Source of the DNA: Allorhizobium pseudoryzae
GTDB lineage: Bacteria > Pseudomonadota > Alphaproteobacteria > Rhizobiales > Rhizobiaceae
Direction of reading: 5' to 3'
Assembly (NCBI RefSeq): GCF_011046245.1
Contig: NZ_CP049241.1
Location: 1,752,001 to 1,816,000 of the forward strand
Length of the DNA: 64,000 nucleotides
The first letter of the stretch is position 1. Every line of letters begins with the position of its first letter. Positions 6,731 to 16,259 of this stretch are shown piece after piece. Made by a program: the position numbers and the translations under genes. The notes under the pieces were generated by a model. The model worked only from the letters and a program-made list of their open reading frames with translations, searched no databases and was not told where the DNA came from.

Positions 6731-8638
6731 ATGAACGAGACGGCAAAGGTTGGTCTGCGCGGACATGATATTGCGCAGCTTGTTGCTGTTCTCAATCCGA
6801 TCAATGTGGTCGTGCATGGCGTCGATGGCGTGATCAGCCATTGGAGTGCCGGCAGTGCCGATCTGTTCGGCTGGACGGCGGACGAGGTTGCCGGCCTGCA
6901 TGTGATCGAACTGCTGCAGCCGGACTCCTCGCTCGATATCGGCGTGATCATCGACGAGATCCGCCGCGACGGCGCCTGGAAAAGCAATCTGGAATACCGT
7001 CACAAGGACGGCCACACCATCTCTGTCCTCAGCCGCTGGGTTTTGTCCGAGGCGGACGGGGAGCCGGTGGTGATCCAGCTGAACGAAGATTTCCGCTCTG
7101 CGGCTTCGGTGCAGGAAAGTCTTGCCGCGCGCGAGGCGCATTTCCGCTCAATCCTGCAGACCGTGCCCGAAGCGATGGTCGTCATCGACGAGGTGGGAAC
7201 CATCACCTCCTTTTCCTCCACGGCAGAGGAGTTGTTCGGCTATGAGTCCGAAGAGGTGGAAGGCCGCAATGTCGCGATCCTGATGCCGTCTCCGGATCGC
7301 GAGAACCACGATCGTTACATCGTCAATTACCTGACCAGCGGCCAGCGGCGCATCATCGGGCTCGGCCGTGTCGTCAAGGGTTTGCGCAAGGATGGGTCCA
7401 CCTTCCCGATGGAGCTTGCCGTCGGCGAGGCGATCTCGAACGGCAAGCGCATATTCACGGGCTTCATCCGCGATCTCACCAGCCGGCACAAGATCGAGGA
7501 AGAACTGCGCCAGGCACAGAAGATGGAGGCGATCGGCCAGCTGACCGGTGGCCTTGCGCATGATTTCAACAACCTGCTCACCGTCATCAGCGGCAATCTC
7601 GAAATGCTGGAGATGCGGGTGACCGAGCCGAAGGCGCTGACGCTTCTGCAGGAGGCGCAGGGTGCGACCGATGACGGTGCCAAGCTGACCGGCCAGTTGC
7701 TGGCCTTTGGTCGCCGCCAGCCGCTCAATCCGCGCCTCACCGATCTTGGCCAACTGGTTTCGAGCTTTTCCGAACTGATCCGCCGCACCATCGGCGATCG
7801 TGTCGAACTGCGCACCACCATTCGCGGCGGCGGCAATGAAGGTCTGGTCGATGGACCGCAACTGCAGAACGCTCTTCTGAACCTTGCGCTCAATGCGCGC
7901 GATGCGATGCCCTCCGGGGGCCTGCTCACCATCGAGGTCAATCGGGTGCATCTCGATTTCGATTATGCGCAGATGTATCCGCAACTGCGGGCCGGCGATT
8001 ATGTGCTGGTGGCCGTCACGGATACCGGAACCGGCATGACGGAGGAGGTGAAGCAGCGTGCCTTCGAGCCGTTCTTCACCACCAAGACAACCGGCGCCGG
8101 CACGGGGCTGGGCCTTTCCATGGTCTATGGTTTCGTGCGGCAGTCCGGCGGACATATCCAGATCTATTCCGAAGCCGGCCAGGGCACCAGCGTACGGCTG
8201 TTCCTGCCTGCAGCCGCTGGTGCTGCCGGGGTGGCTGCTGCAGCGGAAGCGGCGCGCAGCCAGCCGGCCGTTCCCGGCGGGAGCGAAACCATTCTGGTCG
8301 TCGAGGATGATCCGCGGGTGCGGCGGGTGGCGGTCGCACGCCTGGAAAGCTTCGGCTATACGGTACACGAAGCCGGCAATGGCAACGAGGCGCTGGTTGT
8401 CCTGGAGAAACATCCGGAAGTCGCGCTCGTGTTTACCGATATCGCCATGCCCGGCATGTCCGGCGACCAGCTGGCGAAGATCGTCCGGGAACAGCGCCCC
8501 GACATCAAGATCCTGTTCACCTCCGGCTATGCCGAGCCGGATGTGGCCGGACGGCAGCTTGCCGCCGATGGCAGCTGGCTGAAAAAACCCTACACGGCCC
8601 GCGAACTGGCGGTGGAACTGCGCGCGCTTCTGGACTGA
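6731..8638 (+). CDS. fixL: Hybrid heme-PAS oxygen-sensing histidine kinase (hFixL type)
   Basis: A 635-aa soluble hybrid kinase. Order: PAS-1 (about 17-125), FixL-like heme PAS-2 (137-255), HisKA with phospho-His277 in GGLAHDFNN, HATPase (about 370-495, with GTGLGLSMVYGF), an Ala-rich linker, and a receiver (518-635) with acceptor Asp570 (VFTDIAMPG) and Lys619. PAS-2 matches FixL closely: MPSPDRENHDRYI supplies the heme-ligand His (H193) and IIGLGRVV supplies the distal Arg (R213). FixL proteins switch kinase activity off when oxygen binds heme. The receiver fusion and lack of membrane segments mark the hFixL branch that signals to FxkR, encoded 900 bp upstream on the other strand. Co-directional with fixK. 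Confidence 0.9.
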   Translation: MNETAKVGLRGHDIAQLVAVLNPINVVVHGVDGVISHWSAGSADLFGWTADEVAGLHVIELLQPDSSLDIGVIIDEIRRDGAWKSNLEYRHKDGHTISVLSRWVLSEADGEPVVIQLNEDFRSAASVQESLAAREAHFRSILQTVPEAMVVIDEVGTITSFSSTAEELFGYESEEVEGRNVAILMPSPDRENHDRYIVNYLTSGQRRIIGLGRVVKGLRKDGSTFPMELAVGEAISNGKRIFTGFIRDLTSRHKIEEELRQAQKMEAIGQLTGGLAHDFNNLLTVISGNLEMLEMRVTEPKALTLLQEAQGATDDGAKLTGQLLAFGRRQPLNPRLTDLGQLVSSFSELIRRTIGDRVELRTTIRGGGNEGLVDGPQLQNALLNLALNARDAMPSGGLLTIEVNRVHLDFDYAQMYPQLRAGDYVLVAVTDTGTGMTEEVKQRAFEPFFTTKTTGAGTGLGLSMVYGFVRQSGGHIQIYSEAGQGTSVRLFLPAAAGAAGVAAAAEAARSQPAVPGGSETILVVEDDPRVRRVAVARLESFGYTVHEAGNGNEALVVLEKHPEVALVFTDIAMPGMSGDQLAKIVREQRPDIKILFTSGYAEPDVAGRQLAADGSWLKKPYTARELAVELRALLD

Positions 8639-8650
8639 GACACCCGACCA

Positions 8651-10411
8651 TCACTTCAAGGGCTGCAGATGGACCTGCCTCGGAGACAGGCCGAGGAAGG
8701 CTTCCGATCGCCCGATATAGAGAATGGCGGCGGTGGCGATCTCATCGATGATCGAGGCGATCTCCCGCTGTGTCGCGGGCTCCAGCGTTTCCAGCGCATC
8801 GTCGATAATGATCCATTGCGGGTCCAGCAGGATGGCATTGGCCAGCCTGAGACGCGCCTGGTCTTCTTCGTCCAGCACCCGTTCCCAGCGATCCCGCGTA
8901 TCGAGCCGGTCGGCGAGGTTGGCAAGACCGACGCGGACGAGCGCCTCCGTCATCTGCACGTCGCCATAGGATGTCGCTCGGTGCGGATAGGCCAGCACTT
9001 CGCGCAGGGTGGCATCGGGGAAATAACCCTTCTGCGGAATGAAAAGCATGGACTGCGGTGCCGGCAGACGGATTTCTCCCGATCCGAACTGCCAGAGGCC
9101 GGCGAGCGCCATGAACAGGAGATGCCGGTTGGCGTTTGGGTCGCCGTTGATCATCACCCGCTCGCCGGGTGCAATCACGGTTTCCTCCGGCAGATGCAGG
9201 CCACGCTCGGTGCCGGTGGAGGCGAGGGCCGGTGTCAGCGTCAGGTCGCGGATCGTCAGATTGCCGTCGTCGCCGACCGTGACCGTCAGGGCGCTCTCCG
9301 CTTCGGTAAACGTGTTCAAGGTGCAGAGCGCCCGCCGGAACATCGAGACGCGGTAGAGAGCGGCCTTCCAGTCGGCGATGGGGCGAAAATTGTCGATGTA
9401 CCAGCGAAGCGCCGTGTTGACCTGGTTGAAGGCGCCGACCGCCATCATCAGGCCGCCGAAGGAGAGGGTGCCGTTGAAATAGACGGGCGCGGCAATCAGG
9501 ATCGGTGCGATCGTCGTCATCCAGCCGAAGCCGGCAGAAACCCAGGTCAGGTTCGTGGCGGCAAGCGCCATGCGCCGCAGCACCACCAGCACGGCGCTGA
9601 TCGCGGCCTGGATCCGCTGCCGCTCGCTTTCCTCGCCTTTGGCGAGCGTGATCGCCATCAGATGCTCGTTGGTGTGCATCAGGGCGAAGCGCAGCTCGGC
9701 CTCCTTGGAATACCGCTCGGTGTTGAGCCCCGGCAGCTTGCGGCCGACGACCTTGCTGAGCAGCGAGGCGCCGCCGGCATAGATGAGAGCCGCCCAGACC
9801 ATGTAGCCCGGGATCGCGATCTCGCGTCCTTCCAGCGTGAAGGAAAAATCCGCTGAGAGCACCCAGAGCACGCCGATGAAGCTCATCAGCAGGATGGTCG
9901 CATTGACGAGGCCGATGGCGAGCGAGGTGGTCAGTTCAGCGAGGTTGCGGGCATCTTCGTGCAGGCGCTGATCGGGGTTGATGCCGATCGGGCCGGAATT
10001 GGCGAGCTTCAGCGCCCGGCCAGGCTTCATCCACTGGTCCACCAGGTCCCGCGTCAAACCCTCGCGCATCCGCAACGCCGTCATCTGGTTCAGCCAGGCC
10101 TGCACCACATTGAGGATGAGCAGCGAACCGGCGATGATGAAGAACACCTTCAACTGCTCGAAAAAGGCAGGGGCATCCCGTTGTTCGAGTGCGTTGTAGA
10201 AGGGCGTGTTCCAGTGGTTCAGGCGATACTGGGCATAAACGGTGGAGAGGATGACGGTCAGCAGGGCCACGGTCAGAAGCAGAACACGATTGCGCACGCC
10301 AGATGTCCAGAAGGCGCCGGCCATCATTTTCAACTGCGCGTAAAACCCGAATTCGCGATTGCCGATATCGAATTCGGTGGGCTGATCCGCCGTCGCATCC
10401 GTTTGAGCCAT
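8651..10411 (-). CDS. BacA/SbmA-ExsE-like ABC exporter with degenerate ATPase domain
   Basis: A protein of about 586 aa with the SbmA/BacA-type membrane domain (helices through about residue 360; NHWNTPFYNALEQRD is the family hallmark) fused to an ABC ATPase domain as in YddA/ExsE. The ATPase part is eroded: the Walker A position reads INGDPNANRHLLF with no GKS/T, the signature position reads LDEEDQARLRLA instead of LSGGQ, and Walker B reads WIIIDDALETLE without the catalytic Glu. So it may transport by proton gradient like BacA or bind nucleotide without hydrolysis. Start set at MAQTDATADQ; an ATG 15 nt earlier is also possible. Ends 12 bp from hfixL, convergent. Substrate unknown; relatives handle peptides or very-long-chain fatty acids. 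Confidence 0.75.
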   Translation of the reverse strand: MAQTDATADQPTEFDIGNREFGFYAQLKMMAGAFWTSGVRNRVLLLTVALLTVILSTVYAQYRLNHWNTPFYNALEQRDAPAFFEQLKVFFIIAGSLLILNVVQAWLNQMTALRMREGLTRDLVDQWMKPGRALKLANSGPIGINPDQRLHEDARNLAELTTSLAIGLVNATILLMSFIGVLWVLSADFSFTLEGREIAIPGYMVWAALIYAGGASLLSKVVGRKLPGLNTERYSKEAELRFALMHTNEHLMAITLAKGEESERQRIQAAISAVLVVLRRMALAATNLTWVSAGFGWMTTIAPILIAAPVYFNGTLSFGGLMMAVGAFNQVNTALRWYIDNFRPIADWKAALYRVSMFRRALCTLNTFTEAESALTVTVGDDGNLTIRDLTLTPALASTGTERGLHLPEETVIAPGERVMINGDPNANRHLLFMALAGLWQFGSGEIRLPAPQSMLFIPQKGYFPDATLREVLAYPHRATSYGDVQMTEALVRVGLANLADRLDTRDRWERVLDEEDQARLRLANAILLDPQWIIIDDALETLEPATQREIASIIDEIATAAILYIGRSEAFLGLSPRQVHLQPLK

Positions 10412-10697
10412 GAGAATACCCGTCATGCATGCCACCGGAAGCCAGGCGGCTTCCCTTGCACGTACTCCTACACCGAAATTCTGAAGGCTTCGCATCAAAC
10501 ATGCCGCGTGCCGCCACTTCAGCCTTGCTGCATCCGCGTCCGGCAAAAAATTATTATAAACTTAAAGTTTCTCTCTTGCATGTCGGCCGGACCGGTGCAA
10601 TTCTTGGCCGATAAGAGGCGGAAACAGCCTCAGGTGGCGCGCAGGCGGGCGAGGAAACCCGCGTGATGAGCCTTACGGAACAGAAGGGAACAGGGCC

Positions 10698-12326
10698 ATG
10701 CTGGGACCGACCAGTCACGTGGATACGTTTACCCGCGACAATCTTCCGCCTCTCGAACATTGGCCGGACATTCTGCTCGACGGCTTCGATTACCCGGACT
10801 ACCTGAATGCCGCGGTGGAGCTGACCGACCGCATGGTCGAAAAAGGTTTTGGCGATCACACCGCGCTGATCGGCAATGGTCGCCGCCGCACCTATAAGGA
10901 ACTCGCCGACTGGACCAACCGCATCGCCCGGGCGCTGGTTGAAGATTACGGCTTGAAGCCCGGCAACCGGGTGCTGATCCGCTCCGCCAACAATCCGGCC
11001 ATGGTGGCCTGCTGGCTGGCGGCGACGAAGGCGGGGGCGGTTGTCGTCAACACCATGCCGATGCTGCGGGCGGGCGAGCTGGCGAAGATCATCGACAAGG
11101 CCGAAATTTCCATGGCGCTGTGCGACACGCGCCTGATGGACGAGCTGGTGTCCACCGCCAAGGAAAGCCCCTTCCTCAAACAGGTGATCGGCTTCGATGG
11201 CACAGCCAATCACGATGCCGAACTCGACCGCGCGGCGCTCGACAAGCCGGTCCGTTTCGATGCGGTAAAAACGGGACGCGATGATGTGGCGCTTCTCGGT
11301 TTCACCTCCGGTTCCACAGGCGTGCCGAAGGCAACGATGCATTTCCACCGCGATCTGCTGATCATCGCGGATGCCTATGCGAAGGAAGTTCTGGCCGTGA
11401 CGCCGGGGGATGTGTTCGTCGGCTCTCCGCCGCTTGCCTTCACCTTCGGTCTCGGCGGGCTTGCGATTTTCCCGCTGCGGTTTGGCGCCGCCGCGACACT
11501 GCTGGAAAACGCCACGCCGCCGAAGATGATGGAAATCATCGAGACCTATCAGGCAACCATCTGTTTCACGGCGCCGACCGCCTATCGCGCCATGCTGGCC
11601 GCCATGGACCAGGGCAAGGCGGATCTTTCGTCGCTGCGGATTGCCGTCTCTGCCGGTGAGACGCTGCCGGGTCCGGTCTTCGAGGAATGGACGGCCAAGA
11701 CCGGCAAGCCGATCCTTGATGGGATCGGCGCCACTGAAATGCTGCACATCTTCATCTCCAACCGCCTGGGAGAGGCGAAACCCTATTGCACCGGACGGCC
11801 GCTCGCCGGTTATCAGGCGATGATCGTCGATGAGGCGATGAACGAGGTGCCCCGCGGCCAGATCGGCCGTCTGGCGGTGAAGGGGCCGATCGGTTGCCGC
11901 TACATGGCGGACGACCGGCAGGCGGAATATGTCCGCAATGGCTGGAACCTGACCGGCGACAGTTTTACCCAGGACGAGGACGGGTTTTTCCACTTCGCCG
12001 CCCGGTCCGACGACATGATCGTGTCGGCGGGATACAATATCGCCGGACCGGAGGTCGAGGCGGCGCTTCTGAAGCACGAGGCGGTGCTGGAATGCGCGGT
12101 GATCGGCGTGCCGGATGAAGAGCGCGGCCATATCGTCCAGGCGCATGTGGTGCTGACGGACAGGTCGCAGGCTTGCGATGCGCTGGCAAAACTCCTGCAG
12201 GAGCATGTGAAGGCGGTCATCGCGCCCTATAAATATCCGCGCTCCATCATCTTTGCCGAGACATTGCCGAAGACGGAATCGGGAAAAATCCAGCGCTTCC
12301 GGCTGAAGCAGGATCGTGCCGCCTGA
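10698..12326 (+). CDS. AMP-forming aryl/acyl-CoA ligase (2-aminobenzoate/benzoate-CoA ligase-like)
   Basis: A 542-aa adenylate-forming enzyme. The AMP-binding P-loop FTSGSTGVPKATMH lies near residue 197, the adenylate motif DGIGATEML near 341, the hinge region GFFHFAARSDDMIVSAGYNI near 430, and the catalytic Lys is in PKTESGKIQR at the C-terminus. The overall pattern (YPDYLNAAVELTDRMV start, AGETLPGPVF) resembles 2-aminobenzoate- and benzoate-CoA ligases. It activates a carboxylic acid with ATP and CoA. It precedes a complete Liv-type transporter by about 140 bp on the same strand, a layout common for aromatic-acid uptake and activation. The 286-bp gap upstream holds an AT-rich stretch with a 13-bp palindrome at 10558-10570. 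Exact substrate is unknown. Confidence 0.82.
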   Translation: MLGPTSHVDTFTRDNLPPLEHWPDILLDGFDYPDYLNAAVELTDRMVEKGFGDHTALIGNGRRRTYKELADWTNRIARALVEDYGLKPGNRVLIRSANNPAMVACWLAATKAGAVVVNTMPMLRAGELAKIIDKAEISMALCDTRLMDELVSTAKESPFLKQVIGFDGTANHDAELDRAALDKPVRFDAVKTGRDDVALLGFTSGSTGVPKATMHFHRDLLIIADAYAKEVLAVTPGDVFVGSPPLAFTFGLGGLAIFPLRFGAAATLLENATPPKMMEIIETYQATICFTAPTAYRAMLAAMDQGKADLSSLRIAVSAGETLPGPVFEEWTAKTGKPILDGIGATEMLHIFISNRLGEAKPYCTGRPLAGYQAMIVDEAMNEVPRGQIGRLAVKGPIGCRYMADDRQAEYVRNGWNLTGDSFTQDEDGFFHFAARSDDMIVSAGYNIAGPEVEAALLKHEAVLECAVIGVPDEERGHIVQAHVVLTDRSQACDALAKLLQEHVKAVIAPYKYPRSIIFAETLPKTESGKIQRFRLKQDRAA

Positions 12327-12467
12327 ACCGCAGCATCGTGCATGCGGCGAATGTGTGCTTTCGACTATGAAAAGAGGCTCCCGTAAGGCTATGGTCCGCA
12401 TCGGGAGATCGGCTGCAAGGCCGCACCAGAACAAGACATGTGGGACAAAAAAACGGGAGTGCATGAC

Positions 12468-13604
12468 ATGAAGACAATTCTGAAGGCGGCAACGCTGGCC
12501 CTGACGCTTGGTGCCTCCACCATGGCGATGGCCGAACCGATCAAGATCGGTCTGATCACCACCCTGTCCGGCGGTGGCGCCGGGCTCGGCGTCGATACGC
12601 GCGATGGCTTCATGCTGGCCGTCAAGCAGTCCGGCAACAAGGACATCACGGTCATCACGGAAGACGATGCGCAGAAGCCGGAACTGGCCGTGCAGATCGC
12701 CGACAAGATGATCCAGAGCGACAAGGTGGATATCCTCACCGGCATCGTCTGGTCGAACCTGTTGATGGCGGTGGTGCCGAGCGCGGTGGCGCAGGGCAAG
12801 ATCTACGTCTCGACCAATGCCGCGCCCGCAGCGCTTGCCGGCGAAAAGTGCGATCCGCTCTACTTCAACGCCGCCTATCAGAACGACAACCTTCATGAGG
12901 CCATGGGCGAATATGCCAACAAGGTCTACAAGAAGATGTTCATCATGGCGCCCAACTATCCGGCGGGCAAGGATTCGCTGACCGGCTTCAAGCGCTATTA
13001 CAAGGGCGAGCTGGCGAACGAAGTCTACACCAAGGTCGGCCAGACGGATTACGCGGCTGAAATCGCCCAGATCCGTGCCTCCGGCGCCGATGCCGCCTTC
13101 GTCTTCCTGCCGGGCGGCATGGGCATTGCCTTCATGAAGCAGTATGCCCAGTCGGGCGTGAAGATCCCGGTCATCGGCCCCGGCTTTTCCTTCAGCCAGG
13201 ACGTGCTGCCGGCGATCGGCGATGCCGCTCTCGGTGCAAAAGCCTCCGGCCAGTGGGCGAAGGACCTCGACAACGCCGCCAACAAGAAGTTCGTGCCGGC
13301 CTTCGAGGCCGAATATGGCCGCCTGCCGTCGATCTATGCCGTACAGGCCTATGATGCGGCACAGCTGATCCTGTCGGCAGCCTCCAAGGCCAGCGTCAAG
13401 GATGTGAAGGCCTTCACGACCGAACTCAACAAGGCCGACATCCAGTCGCCGCGTGGAAAGTTCAAGTTCAACACGAACCGTCACCCGATCCAGGATATCT
13501 ACCTGACCGAAGTGGTAAAGGATAACGGCACGCTGACCAACAAGATCGTCGAGAAGATCTTTACCGATCACGGCGATGCCTATGCGAAAGACTGCAAGAA
13601 GTAA
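12468..13604 (+). CDS. Liv-type ABC transporter substrate-binding protein
   Basis: A 378-aa periplasmic binding protein of the leucine/isoleucine/valine-binding family (type I fold). Start at MKTILKAATLAL gives a normal Sec signal peptide cut after AMA-EPIKIG; a longer open frame begins 30 nt earlier but lacks sense as a signal. The mature part begins IKIGLITTLSGGGAGLGVDTRDGF, the standard opening of the family. Followed 9 bp later by the LivH-type permease. Many such proteins next to CoA ligases bind aromatic acids rather than branched-chain amino acids; that is inferred here. Confidence 0.88.
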   Translation: MKTILKAATLALTLGASTMAMAEPIKIGLITTLSGGGAGLGVDTRDGFMLAVKQSGNKDITVITEDDAQKPELAVQIADKMIQSDKVDILTGIVWSNLLMAVVPSAVAQGKIYVSTNAAPAALAGEKCDPLYFNAAYQNDNLHEAMGEYANKVYKKMFIMAPNYPAGKDSLTGFKRYYKGELANEVYTKVGQTDYAAEIAQIRASGADAAFVFLPGGMGIAFMKQYAQSGVKIPVIGPGFSFSQDVLPAIGDAALGAKASGQWAKDLDNAANKKFVPAFEAEYGRLPSIYAVQAYDAAQLILSAASKASVKDVKAFTTELNKADIQSPRGKFKFNTNRHPIQDIYLTEVVKDNGTLTNKIVEKIFTDHGDAYAKDCKK

Positions 13605-13613
13605 GGCACGTTC

Positions 13614-14534
13614 GTGACTTTTGCTCTCCTCATCGAGCAGCTGCTGAACGGGGTTCAGCTCGGCGTCATGCTGTTTCTCATGGCGGCCGGGCTGACCCTG
13701 ATCTTCGGGGTCATGGGCCTGATCAATCTGGCCCATGGTTCGCTCTACATGGTCGGCGCCTTTGCCTGCGCCAGTGTTGCGGCCCTCACCGGTTCCTTCT
13801 GGCTCGGCCTCGTTGCCAGTCTGGCAGCGGCGGCGGCGGCCGGTGCGCTCATTGAGATCACCGTCATCCGAAGGCTTTACCAGCGGGATCACCTCGATCA
13901 GGTGCTGGCGACCTTCGCGCTGATCCTGATCTTTTCCGAAGGCACGCGCTGGCTGTTTGGCTCCTTTCCGCTCTATCTCGACATTCCGCCGCTGTTGCAG
14001 GGGGCGGTCGGCCTGCCGGGCGGCGGACAATATCCGCTCTATCGGCTGGCCATCATTCTTGCCGGTGCGCTGGTTGCTTTTGGCCTCTATGCCCTGATTT
14101 CCAAGACCAGGCTCGGCATGCGCATCCGTGCCGGCGAAAGCGACCGCGAGATGATCGCAGCACTCGGCGTCGATATCCGCACGCTCTACACGCTGGTCTT
14201 TGCGCTGGGTGCCGCACTGGCCGGGCTTGCCGGGGCCATGGTCGGCGCGCTGCAATCGGTACAGGTCGGCATGGGCGAACCGGTGCTGATCCTCGCTTTC
14301 GTGGTGATCGTCATCGGCGGAATCGGCTCGATCAAGGGAGCGCTGGTCGGTGCGCTGCTGGTCGGCTCCGTCGATACGCTCGGCCGCTTCCTGCTGCCGC
14401 AGGCGCTGGCGCTGATGGTGCCGCCGGACCAGGCGGGGCTGATCGGCGGGGCGCTCGCCTCCATGCTCATCTATATCCTGATGGCGATCATCCTGGCGGT
14501 CAAACCGCGCGGGCTGTTCCCGGCCCAGGCATGA
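13614..14534 (+). CDS. livH: Liv-type ABC transporter permease (LivH family)
   Basis: A 306-aa permease with eight or so membrane segments, started by GTG at 13614. LIEQLLNGVQLGVMLFLMAAGLTLIFGVMGLINLAHG is the LivH N-terminal signature (given here as a family trait), and the cytoplasmic coupling loop reads RAGESDREMIAALGVDI. It forms the membrane channel with the LivM-type protein, whose ATG overlaps its stop by 4 bp. Symbol is family-level; substrate is not shown by sequence. Confidence 0.88.
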   Translation: MTFALLIEQLLNGVQLGVMLFLMAAGLTLIFGVMGLINLAHGSLYMVGAFACASVAALTGSFWLGLVASLAAAAAAGALIEITVIRRLYQRDHLDQVLATFALILIFSEGTRWLFGSFPLYLDIPPLLQGAVGLPGGGQYPLYRLAIILAGALVAFGLYALISKTRLGMRIRAGESDREMIAALGVDIRTLYTLVFALGAALAGLAGAMVGALQSVQVGMGEPVLILAFVVIVIGGIGSIKGALVGALLVGSVDTLGRFLLPQALALMVPPDQAGLIGGALASMLIYILMAIILAVKPRGLFPAQA

Positions 14535-15517
14535 GGACCTCTGCCATGAAGCGGGAAAATGCCATCAACCTCGTGCTTCTGCTGGCACTGCTGGCGACAC
14601 CTTTCATCGCCCAGGCAATGGGCGAAACGTTTACGGTGACGCTCGTCACGCGCATCGCGATCCTGGCGCTCGCGGCCGTTGGGCTCAACATCGCGCTCGG
14701 CCTCGGCGGGCTGGTGTCCTTCGGTCACGCCGCCTTCTTCGGCATCGGTGGTTATGCAGCCGGCATCCTCGCCTCGCATGCCATGTCCGGCGAGCCGATG
14801 CTGTTCGGCTTCGAAGGCTCGAACCAGATGTCCGTCGTGTGGCTGGCCGCCGCCATCGCTGCCGGGGTCGTCAGTCTCGCGATCGGGGCGATCAGCCTTC
14901 GGACCTCGGGCGTCTATTTCATCATGATCACGCTCGCCTTTGCCCAGATGGTCTATTACTTTGCCATCTCCTGGCCGGCCTATGGCGGCGAGGACGGGCT
15001 GTCCATCGTGCTGCGCAATGCCTTTCCGGGCGTCAACACGATGCGGCCGATGGAGTTCTTCCTCGTCTGTTTCGGCGTGCTCTTGGCAGCCCTGGTCTTC
15101 TCCGCGCTGCTACGCACCTCCCGCTTCGGGGCGGCCCTTCAGGCGGTGCGGCAGAACGAGGTGCGCGTCGCCTCGATCGGGATATCGCCGATGCCGATCC
15201 GGCTGACGGCCTTTGTGCTCTCGGCGATGATCACCGCGGTGGCGGGCGCGCTCTATGCCGATCTCAACCGCTTCGTCAGCCCCTCGATGCTCTCCTGGCA
15301 CATGTCGGGCGAATTGATCGTGCTGATCATCCTCGGCGGAACCGGTCGGCTGATGGGACCGGTGGCGGGAGCCGCCCTCTTCGTCGTCCTGGAGTTCTGG
15401 CTTGGCGGCATTACCGAACGCTGGCAGTTCTTCCTCGGTCTCATTCTGCTGGCAACGGTTCTGTTTGCCCGTGGCGGCGTGATCGGCCTTCTCGCCGGAA
15501 AGGAACGTCATGGCTGA
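14531..15517 (+). CDS. livM: Liv-type ABC transporter permease (LivM family)
   Basis: A 328-aa multi-spanning permease. It overlaps livH by ATGA, implying translational coupling; a second ATG at 14546 (MKRENAINL) could also serve. Family marks are LNIALGLGGLVSFGHAAFFGIGGY near residue 50 and the loop QNEVRVASIGISPMPIRL near 215. Ends 8 bp into the next ATPase gene. Partner of the LivH-type permease. Confidence 0.88.
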   Translation: MRTSAMKRENAINLVLLLALLATPFIAQAMGETFTVTLVTRIAILALAAVGLNIALGLGGLVSFGHAAFFGIGGYAAGILASHAMSGEPMLFGFEGSNQMSVVWLAAAIAAGVVSLAIGAISLRTSGVYFIMITLAFAQMVYYFAISWPAYGGEDGLSIVLRNAFPGVNTMRPMEFFLVCFGVLLAALVFSALLRTSRFGAALQAVRQNEVRVASIGISPMPIRLTAFVLSAMITAVAGALYADLNRFVSPSMLSWHMSGELIVLIILGGTGRLMGPVAGAALFVVLEFWLGGITERWQFFLGLILLATVLFARGGVIGLLAGKERHG

Positions 15518-16259
15518 TCCGGTCCTTGAAATCCGCGACCTGCGCAAGAGCTTTGGCGCGCTGAAGGCAACCGATGGCGTCTCCATCGATCTTTATCCGG
15601 GCGAGATCCACGCGCTGATCGGCCCGAACGGTGCCGGTAAGTCAACCCTGATCCACCAGATCTGCGGCACGCTGCGGCAGGATTCCGGTTCGATCCGGCT
15701 GGCGGGTGAGGAAATCGGCAGCCGGACGGTGGCCGAGCGTGCGAGGCTCGGCCTCGGACGGACTTTTCAGATCTCGTCGCTCGCCGGCGAGTTTTCGGCG
15801 CTGCGCAATGTCATGCTGGCGGTGCAGGCCGGCCAGGGGTCAAGCTTCCGTTTCTTCAAGCCGGTGATGCGCGACCGTTCGCTGACCGACGCCGCGATGG
15901 AACGGCTGGAGCGGGTGGGGCTTGCAGCCCGCGCCCATGTGCCGGCGTCGGAACTGTCGCACGGCGAAAAGCGCCAGCTGGAAATCGCGATCGCCTTGGC
16001 GCTCGATGTGAAGGCCTTCCTGCTGGATGAACCCATGGCCGGCATGGGGCCGGAGGGCTCGAAGGTGCTGACCGGTTTTCTCGATCGCCTGCGCCAGGAA
16101 GCGCCGATCCTGCTGGTGGAGCACGACATGGACGCCGTTTTCGCGCTCGCCGACCGTATCTCCGTGCTCGTCTACGGCCGGGTGATCGCGACCGGCACGG
16201 TGGACGAGATCCGCAACGATCCGGCCGTGCGCACCGCCTATCTGGGAGACCATGCCTGA
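15510..16259 (+). CDS. livG: Liv-type ABC transporter ATP-binding protein (LivG family)
   Basis: A 249-aa ATPase with Walker A GPNGAGKSTLI (about residue 36), Q-loop, signature LSHGEKRQLEIA (about 150) and Walker B AFLLDEPMAGMG followed by the switch His in LLVEHDMDAV. The GRTFQISSL stretch after Walker A is typical of LivG. It overlaps livM by 8 bp and livF by 1 bp in one operon. It drives the upstream permeases together with LivF. Confidence 0.9.
   Translation: MADPVLEIRDLRKSFGALKATDGVSIDLYPGEIHALIGPNGAGKSTLIHQICGTLRQDSGSIRLAGEEIGSRTVAERARLGLGRTFQISSLAGEFSALRNVMLAVQAGQGSSFRFFKPVMRDRSLTDAAMERLERVGLAARAHVPASELSHGEKRQLEIAIALALDVKAFLLDEPMAGMGPEGSKVLTGFLDRLRQEAPILLVEHDMDAVFALADRISVLVYGRVIATGTVDEIRNDPAVRTAYLGDHA

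Noticed and set aside
10554..14255. Very long open frame on the minus strand over the ligase/Liv operon
   Set aside because: It is the mirror of well-conserved plus-strand genes; high GC at third positions keeps antisense frames open. Its translation has no family pattern.
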